Assembly (NCBI GenBank): GCA_045133795.1
Contig: JBGUUT010000060.1
Span: forward strand, 1 to 8,264
Direction of reading: 5' to 3'
Length of the DNA stretch: 8,264 bases
From: RGIG8597 sp045133795
GTDB lineage: Bacteria; Spirochaetota; GWE2-31-10
Each line of letters begins with the position of its first letter. Positions within the stretch are counted from its first letter, which is position 1. The notes beneath the pieces were generated by a model, which made no database searches, was not told the DNA's origin, and saw only the letters and a program-made list of their open reading frames with translations. This document shows, piece by piece, positions 7,201 through 8,264 of this stretch. The position numbers and the translations under genes are program-made.

Positions 7201-8264
7201 ATATTTTTAATTCCGGTCCGGCATTATCGATAGCTACTTTATCTTTTACGGGATTAGACTTTGCATTCTGTATCGTAACACATTTTACTTCAACATTAAT
7301 TGTCTCTGTTTTTCCGGCAGCATATAATGTTGAATCAAATTCAAAATCTGACGTTACATCTGATTTGCTTGTATCACTCAGCAAATGTTCCTGCCATCCA
7401 CCCAAATCATCTTTTTCACTTACACTGCTTGACGTAATACGATACATAATACTTTTCAAATTTGTACCGCCGCCGCTTGCCCCTACTACGATTTTTGTTT
7501 TACCACCGTAATAACCGTTAGATTCTCCGCCGGCACCTGCGACTGCAGTAACAGATTTTATATACGGAACATCTGTTGATATTACATTTATCTTCTTCTC
7601 TATATTACTCTCTTTATTACCTTTATCCTTAGCTAACATATATAAATAGTAAAGTCCGGTATTATCAAATTCTTTCAATTGCCAATCTTGTCTTGTAAAT
7701 GACTTGATGTTCTCTACGGTTTTTACATCACTGGCATTCGCTGCAAATTTCGCAGCTACCACAGAACTACTTAATTCTACATCTTTTGAAATTATATATC
7801 TGACTCCGTTTTCCGCAACTGCGTCATCATCTATAACAGAGCCTTTTAATATTGTTCCTGAATATATTTGAGCAATCCCATCAGAAAAATCTACATTAAA
7901 TATAAATCTAGGTTTATCTGCTTCTTGCAATATTTTGAAATAGTAATCTTTTAATTCAATATCTTCTTCATTGCCCCAGACTGTACTGTTACCGGCAGCA
8001 TCAAAAGCAGTAGTTTTTAATAGATAATTGCCGTCGGCAAACATTGTTGTATCAATTTTTAACGTAAAGTTTCCCGGAATTCCGGAAGAAGCGGTGATAA
8101 TCTTTTTATCTCCGGATACGGACAATTTTCCGTCTTCACTGTATGTCAATGTTACGGAATGAATTTTTGATGTCCCTTCAGCATTATAAAAGTCTAAAAC
8201 AGATTCGTTGATTCTATAATTATCAGAAATTGTACCTTTTAAAATCATTTCTTGATTTTGATAA
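1277..8264 (-). CDS. Giant multi-domain Ig-like/beta-propeller surface protein (5' end beyond right edge)
   Basis: The frame is open from the window edge to TAA 1279-1277. The first Met (8248) is not the true start. Five in-frame codons precede it (Y-Q-N-Q-E), there is no ribosome binding site, and the sequence begins inside an Ig-like domain. Counting from that Met (2,323 residues), about twelve Ig-like units run to residue 1710, with boundaries near 111, 228, 345, 465, 580, 715, 844, 984, 1110, 1347 and 1525. Each opens with P.(I/V).(I/V) and most close with a D..GN or similar turn plus I..D..(A/V)P, as in ATDSLGN and AFDKAGN. An IPT/TIG-like domain covers about 1711-1795. A beta-propeller-like region covers about 1830-2323. 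There is no membrane anchor or sorting motif at the C-terminus, which ends ETAQLKLK. Anchoring would have to come from the unseen N-terminus, perhaps a lipoprotein signal as in the neighbour at 1-374. Domain content suggests an extracellular adhesin or ligand-binding protein. No catalytic residues were identified. It has its own terminator and is the last or only gene of its transcript. Confidence 0.92.
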   Translation of the reverse strand, partial: YQNQEMILKGTISDNYRINESVLDFYNAEGTSKIHSVTLTYSEDGKLSVSGDKKIITASSGIPGNFTLKIDTTMFADGNYLLKTTAFDAAGNSTVWGNEEDIELKDYYFKILQEADKPRFIFNVDFSDGIAQIYSGTILKGSVIDDDAVAENGVRYIISKDVELSSSVVAAKFAANASDVKTVENIKSFTRQDWQLKEFDNTGLYYLYMLAKDKGNKESNIEKKINVISTDVPYIKSVTAVAGAGGESNGYYGGKTKIVVGASGGGTNLKSIMYRITSSSVSEKDDLGGWQEHLLSDTSKSDVTSDFEFDSTLYAAGKTETINVEVKCVTIQNAKSNPVKDKVAIDNAGPELKILTPNSGVSVNKTFEISGSGNDRGAGLKDIYISYHDLTTNLTTLKLTGDNLSEEQTLGKWYKLPEVKGISWSADFNSEIIPAGAEEIGYTLVVAATDSLGNITFTQQPIKINQDLDRPIVRLQNLDLSLSADNTIWHKSGFIYGTISDDDSGDIKVSVSEDGGTTWKEDCYMNGSWTYEFKKDGEKTLMFEITDGAKGKFISEHTNVLDTYKIIDSRGKSEKGKLHIKVDTESPEITEVYFNAKPNEEPEFPESINTSAWSNSFSEKTFGGTEKKMWFLIGGTDENGIKGCTLTATDQNSGVDIPNPDDPDDTDRIKTAVINGTSFYKYEIDMSKVTLTSLNFKIVMEDNSGLTTQKSFTVNIDNTAPTVSITSHSDGNSVYGTESNTIKGSLDERESIVEYALTGVKDGSVVKPNDGDYIEIGNSSNWEIVFNRDDDNSLNDNSLNSKIKNLYNVTGEFEDSYDLYVWLKATDKYGNVSVPKSLQLQVLPNGDKPKVNIDYPKNPEAGEKPNVLGGRITISGDTEIATNSVKEVYIQIYPSNADNCDFTDFAENWEEMLRTNASGESFTIETDSKVSAVRGIKVTSSSKTNWRLNINEKKTMSSGLVAIKAIAVSDTGKYTESEIVVFRIDKDVPQFTDLKLVQYKDGVAVKTLGYEDEIWVSGQGWHLECAIEDDSGIKKNSIQIQTTSYEYSVSPLTDESSYDDTNGSKEYYAGKYKAAVDLKINGDESGQRNFTLYGTDMDGKQGEKNFIINFDNKAPDFNVPTWKAEDGKKKIKDIENSPSNGLYTISGEFKEEGNQSGFERIAMYFTRKVGGKTYIIDPMLDKGAAGDVNRYDVDDKKENLTSSDGMYWREVEATISNGEITLSDSVPANVRIGGLVKVSGAIYRINDISGKQIVVSGNPDTTATKVDFAIAQVIDNLTIENYNKEKDSITYDDDDKMVEGVTKVSGTYDWTVSINTANIFDGDVEVHFLAFDKAGNVTEEVYQGKVKNNNPRIAGVVLGTDKNGDKVIEGKRELVTSFENIYDAGKNVADGRLEGVTVNGKDGSQKVTELKLPLEGDKALMTIKDSVIVKAKVVGGNNGLKWQWKIEDKAWSGLKDLSDESSFGDDIRAEIAEMPISMLDLLKVGIGNVNDAILTIRIWDETEGCTVETDSLHAQINIKVNTILQDKEAPTVTITPFYWNSATDNSLYQNSRANGHIELEDDLPTDIFKESNSTGIYDRDPKVSGKITIEGTATDNVLLKELLATIKYKDGNGNNVAKEFTMATYSAGSWSSDGNMNKDGWACEVETDETEENDHKVNWKLHLDTEKIATVTAKDVTVSVSAKDRGLASVSDDKDEVVYKGDENVSAPESCQMDVVPYITDVKTMLWGKKKQNQSVYSRTAQGHYSVSTKEETIELIGFNLGTNTKVNVSTLSSGLYEVEVNGIKTLNNINNNNACGENENPSLADRYNMQPNSETNNTLTDDIYFDVWEINTKAAQAKSGKIKEPVMRINPNNNMIGFAFANGSDLFSMPNGNSNSYTIWQKNYANYTGINFVYDAKGNTHSLSTGLDTEPSSGVAGRMQYIDSRFSTSEAPGEKIRNWTKNVTVALDSIAVPANTYLNGTKTGNAWTFDIERFSSPSIAAVAGDSTDSYSRVYIAYFDRFNEQIRFFYGSSNGTTKNVTGNLKNSDTEKGTIGNDTTNNGQDYGNHHGYESSSSRYSVVAGVEYPDNGTTPTDTGNIAGEHLSLAVIPGDDQKGDVVVFVWYDGTNLNYTYRYGTKDDTDAKSTGVTNKWSATKQIFTDEIGEHCAVTVDKNGGIHIAAYSRSGADLYYAYLSDKDATSKTCLVDSYSQIGKYISIDVALKSDKKTAVPYISYFAEGFSGLPKVAYLPDGISASTTLKDGADNNTDMFTGVWEVSLIPTSSYVCEDNMNVAVWKDNGVITNSATGDSSSGSSNGTCYGNGKSQFVLGYATEVGVNGFIETAQLKLK
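1280..2760 (-). other. C-terminal beta-propeller-like region of the giant protein
   Basis: Seven similar segments start near residues 1841, 1882, 1975, 2078, 2140, 2190 and 2266. The pattern is roughly 'h.hAV....G.hhhhY.D....L.YAY'. Examples are SIAAVAG with VYIAYFDRFNEQIRFFYG, HLSLAVIPG with VVVFVWYDGTNLNYTYR, and HCAVTVDKNGGIHIAAYSRS with DLYYAYL. This strand-loop-strand pattern, with an aromatic strand ending each unit, is typical of sialidase-like or other BNR-type propellers. The canonical S.D.G.TW Asp-box is absent. The fold is inferred from the repeat pattern only. Confidence 0.55.
2870..3116 (-). other. IPT/TIG-like domain within the giant protein
   Basis: The segment begins PYITDV and contains TIELIGFNLGTNTKVNV, then SGLYEVEVNGIKTLNN. 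That is the IPT/TIG signature: a conserved G-F-N-L-G turn followed by a strand ending sG...V.VNG..s.NN. It separates the Ig repeats from the propeller-like region and ends in an Asn-rich linker (NNINNNNACGENEN). It is probably a structural spacer. Confidence 0.6.
4430..4660 (-). other. Beta-rich insert within an enlarged Ig-like unit
   Basis: The unit spanning about residues 1110-1346 is roughly twice the length of its neighbours. About 70 residues near 1200-1270 account for much of the excess, including SNGEITLSDSVPANVRIGGL and VKVSGAIYRINDISGKQIVV, ending AQVIDN. Short alternating strands with GxLVKVSG and YRI..ISG turns suggest a small barrel of SH3-like type. That fold is a guess from strand spacing. 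Ig-type sequence resumes with YDWTVSINTANI and AFDKAGN. Confidence 0.4.
5864..5893 (-). repeat. In-frame 15-bp tandem duplication in the giant gene
   Basis: ATTCAAACTATTATC occurs twice back to back on the plus strand (5864-5878 and 5879-5893). It encodes a doubled five-residue block in DDDNSLNDNSLNSKI. The length is a multiple of three, so the frame is kept. It falls in a polar loop of an Ig-like unit and looks like a recent slippage event. Confidence 0.85.
6271..6288 (-). repeat. 9-bp tandem repeat encoding an Asp-Pro loop
   Basis: CATCTGGAT is repeated perfectly at 6271-6279 and 6280-6288, with a degenerate third copy just before it (6262-6270, GATCTGTAT). It encodes the acidic loop NPDDPDDTDR. 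The triplet-multiple period keeps the frame, so copy number could vary between strains without loss of the protein. Confidence 0.7.

Noticed and set aside
1..8264. CRISPR array, tRNA, rRNA, TnpB/IscB partner gene or guide RNA
   Set aside because: No regularly spaced repeats, no tRNA or rRNA-like sequence, and no RuvC- or HNH-type protein in any frame. The transposase stands alone as RAYTs usually do.

Overview
The window looks like a low-GC spirochaete chromosome, most probably Treponema or a close relative. This rests on the AT-rich composition, a lipoprotein signal peptide ending in an M-F-S-C lipobox, very long proteins made of bacterial Ig-like repeats, and a REP-associated transposase flanked by GGGACAGACC-type repeats. 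The genus is an inference (about 0.6). No rRNA, tRNA, CRISPR array, phage gene or metabolic gene was found. All three supported genes lie on the minus strand, so transcription runs from right to left.

Right to centre (8264 to 1277): one enormous open reading frame fills about 85% of the window. It enters from beyond the right edge, so its true start and any signal peptide are not visible. The visible 2,328 codons encode about twelve consecutive Ig-like beta-sandwich domains, then an IPT/TIG-like domain, then about 490 residues that look like a seven-bladed beta-propeller. No enzyme signature is obvious. The layout suggests a secreted or surface-anchored binding protein or adhesin. A clear intrinsic terminator follows its stop codon.

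Centre-left (1217 to 613): a compact RAYT/TnpA-REP (Y1 HUH) transposase gene with its catalytic residues intact. Upstream is a perfect 18-bp inverted repeat with an 11-nt loop, followed by a TATAAT -10 box. Downstream, its stop codon overlaps a third copy of the 11-nt core found in both hairpin arms. Together these look like a small REP/RAYT unit of about 600 bp placed between two surface-protein genes.

Left edge (612 to 1): an AT-rich gap of about 240 bp holds an 8-bp inverted repeat close to a strong Shine-Dalgarno sequence. The gap leads into the start of a second Ig-like gene, a lipoprotein cut off by the left edge after 124 codons. Its first Ig-like domain resembles the repeats of the giant protein. 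The region therefore probably encodes a tandem pair of related surface Ig proteins with a RAYT element between them. The RAYT unit and the giant protein's unusual domains are the main points of interest. I see no sign of a multi-gene defence or biosynthetic system.
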